From: Chitinophagaceae bacterium | GTDB taxonomy: Bacteria > Bacteroidota > Bacteroidia > Chitinophagales > Chitinophagaceae | Assembly: GCA_947463755.1 (NCBI GenBank) | Contig: CANHUK010000096.1 | Coordinates: forward strand, 1-6,539 | DNA length: 6,539 nucleotides | Direction of reading: 5' to 3' | Shown here: positions 5,288 to 6,539 of the stretch, piece by piece | Numbering within the stretch: position 1 is the first letter of the stretch | How the letters are laid out: every line of letters starts with the position of its first letter | Program-made: the position numbers and the translations under genes | The notes under the pieces: model-generated | Seen by the model: only the letters and a program-made list of their open reading frames with translations | Database searches by the model: none | Told to the model about the DNA's origin: nothing

Positions 5288-6539
5288 ATGAGGCGAAAGA
5301 TATTGTCCTTGCTGCTCCTGGCGGCGGGGATCTCTGCAGATGTATGGGCGCAGGAAGCGCCGGTGGTCAGTTTTGAAAAGGAGCGGCTGAATGACTCTAC
5401 GGTCCGACTGTATTTCGATGTGAAGGCCCCTTCCGGTACGAGGATCTATCGACTCCCCCAGGGCCAGGATGTGTTGTATTCGGAGATCGAGTTCGACAGT
5501 GCCTCCCGTGGATATGTCACAGGTAAGTTGTCTTCCGTCACAGAACCGGTGCAGGAGCGCGATGCTGCCCTGGAGGCACTGACCTTTTTCCATCAGGATT
5601 CCGTGCGTTGGCGTCAGGACGTCAGGATATCATCCGGGGATAGTGTGGTGCTGAAGGGTGAGTTGCGTTTCATGTACAAGCGCGCGGATGAATTCCTGAA
5701 TGGCGCGGAGCGATTTCGCTTCGAGATCGCCCCGGTGGCCGGTTCTTCGGAGACTTCGCCGGTGGGTGGCCGTTCGTTGTGGTGGATCTTCCTGGCCGCC
5801 TTCGGTGGTGGATTACTGGCCTTGCTGACACCTTGTGTGTATTCGATGATCCCGGTAACGGTCAGCTTTTTTACGAAGCGGAGCACGAACCGGGCGCAAG
5901 GCATCCGCAACGCCATGTACTATGCTGCCTCGATCGTGATCATCTTTACCCTCCTGGGTTTCCTGATCACGCTGGTCTTTGGCCCGGCTGCGTTAAATAA
6001 TCTGGCAACGAACTGGATCGCCAACCTGGTGTTTTTCGCGCTGTTCCTGATCTTCGGGATCTCGTTTCTCGGGGCTTTTGAGATCAATCTGCCTTCTTCC
6101 TGGATGAATCGTTCTGATGCCCGGGCCGGTACGACCAGTTTCATTGGTATCTTTTTCATGGCGCTGACGCTGGTCCTGGTTTCCTTTTCCTGCACCGGAC
6201 CCATCATCGGAAATTTGCTGGTGCTGGCTGCCAAGGGCAGTTATCTGGGTCCGCTGGTGGGTATGCTTGGTTTTTCGATAGCGCTGGCACTTCCTTTTGC
6301 CTTGTTCGCCTTCTTTCCGAGCAAGCTGAACATATTGGGAAAGGCGGGCGGCTGGCTGAATGCGGTGAAGGTCACCCTGGGATTTCTGGAACTGGCGCTG
6401 GCGTTGAAGTTCCTCTCCAATGCAGACCTGGTGAAGGGTTGGCGAATCCTGGACCGGGAGGTTTTTCTAAGTCTATGGATCGTCATTTTCGGACTGTTGG
6501 GCATGTATCTGCTTGGCAAGCTGAAGCTGCATCACGATG
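5288..6539 (+). CDS. dsbD: DsbD-family membrane electron transporter, partial (C-terminus beyond right edge)
   Basis: Moves electrons from cytoplasmic thioredoxin across the inner membrane to periplasmic thiol proteins. 417 codons are open to the window end with no stop. A signal peptide (1-21, ending WA) leads to a periplasmic domain (22-150) that aligns with the upstream alpha-domain protein but has no cysteine. Hydrophobic segments lie at about 163-187, 212-233, 241-263, 286-310, 319-343, 358-378 and 391-410. The two membrane redox cysteines are Cys183 in LLTPCVYSMIP and Cys302 in SFSCTGPIIG, matching E. coli DsbD Cys163 and Cys285; they are the only cysteines visible. A C-terminal thioredoxin-like gamma domain is expected beyond the edge. 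The start ATG at 5288 follows the upstream stop by 19 bp and has no Shine-Dalgarno. The family is certain; the full domain set is not visible. Confidence 0.93.
   Translation, partial: MRRKILSLLLLAAGISADVWAQEAPVVSFEKERLNDSTVRLYFDVKAPSGTRIYRLPQGQDVLYSEIEFDSASRGYVTGKLSSVTEPVQERDAALEALTFFHQDSVRWRQDVRISSGDSVVLKGELRFMYKRADEFLNGAERFRFEIAPVAGSSETSPVGGRSLWWIFLAAFGGGLLALLTPCVYSMIPVTVSFFTKRSTNRAQGIRNAMYYAASIVIIFTLLGFLITLVFGPAALNNLATNWIANLVFFALFLIFGISFLGAFEINLPSSWMNRSDARAGTTSFIGIFFMALTLVLVSFSCTGPIIGNLLVLAAKGSYLGPLVGMLGFSIALALPFALFAFFPSKLNILGKAGGWLNAVKVTLGFLELALALKFLSNADLVKGWRILDREVFLSLWIVIFGLLGMYLLGKLKLHHD

Noticed and set aside
5201..6519. Several long minus-strand frames opposite the DsbD-type gene.
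   Set aside because: They are antisense shadows of a clear membrane protein with conserved cysteines; none shows a domain.

Overview
The window (GC near 50% by eye) looks like chromosomal DNA of a Bacteroidota bacterium, probably from the Chitinophagaceae/Sphingobacteriia side. The reasons are: TAnnTTTG-type -7 boxes (4374-4381, 4773-4780, and 1047-1054 on the minus strand); almost no Shine-Dalgarno sequences; a PadR regulator paired with a PspC-domain membrane protein; and a DsbD alpha domain with the C-N-D-T-E-C-L-P-P active site that I associate with this phylum. I see no tRNA, rRNA, CRISPR array, insertion sequence or phage gene. Assigning a genus would need a database search.

Layout. 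(1) Positions 1-973, minus strand: a two-gene unit of a PadR-family repressor followed by a PspC-domain envelope-stress-type protein that runs off the left edge. (2) Positions 974-1313: an AT-rich divergent intergenic region with a strong inverted repeat (likely PadR operator) over the padR promoter, and repeated copies of the half-site, one of them close to the next gene. (3) 1314-1682, plus: an ArsC/Spx-like thioredoxin-fold protein with a CXXC motif. (4) 1683-4163, minus: a complete UvrD/PcrA superfamily 1 DNA helicase whose stop codon directly abuts that of the ArsC-like gene. (5) 4164-4397: a divergent intergenic region with an inverted repeat and a good Bacteroidota promoter. (6) 4398-4619, plus: a 73-residue unknown protein. 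(7) 4801 to the right edge, plus: a two-gene unit for periplasmic thiol-disulfide exchange, made of a free-standing secreted DsbD alpha domain and a DsbD-type membrane electron transporter cut by the window end.

How the genes fit together. PadR probably represses its own operon and thereby controls the PspC-like membrane protein. The two Dsb genes probably act as one reductant pathway: the membrane protein moves electrons from the cytoplasm across the membrane and the soluble alpha domain passes them to periplasmic targets. The notable point is that the membrane protein carries its own alpha-like domain in which both redox cysteines are replaced, while the stand-alone paralogue keeps them. 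UvrD is a housekeeping repair helicase. No novel multi-gene defence or mobile system is evident; the best leads are the split/degenerate DsbD alpha arrangement and the multi-site PadR control region.
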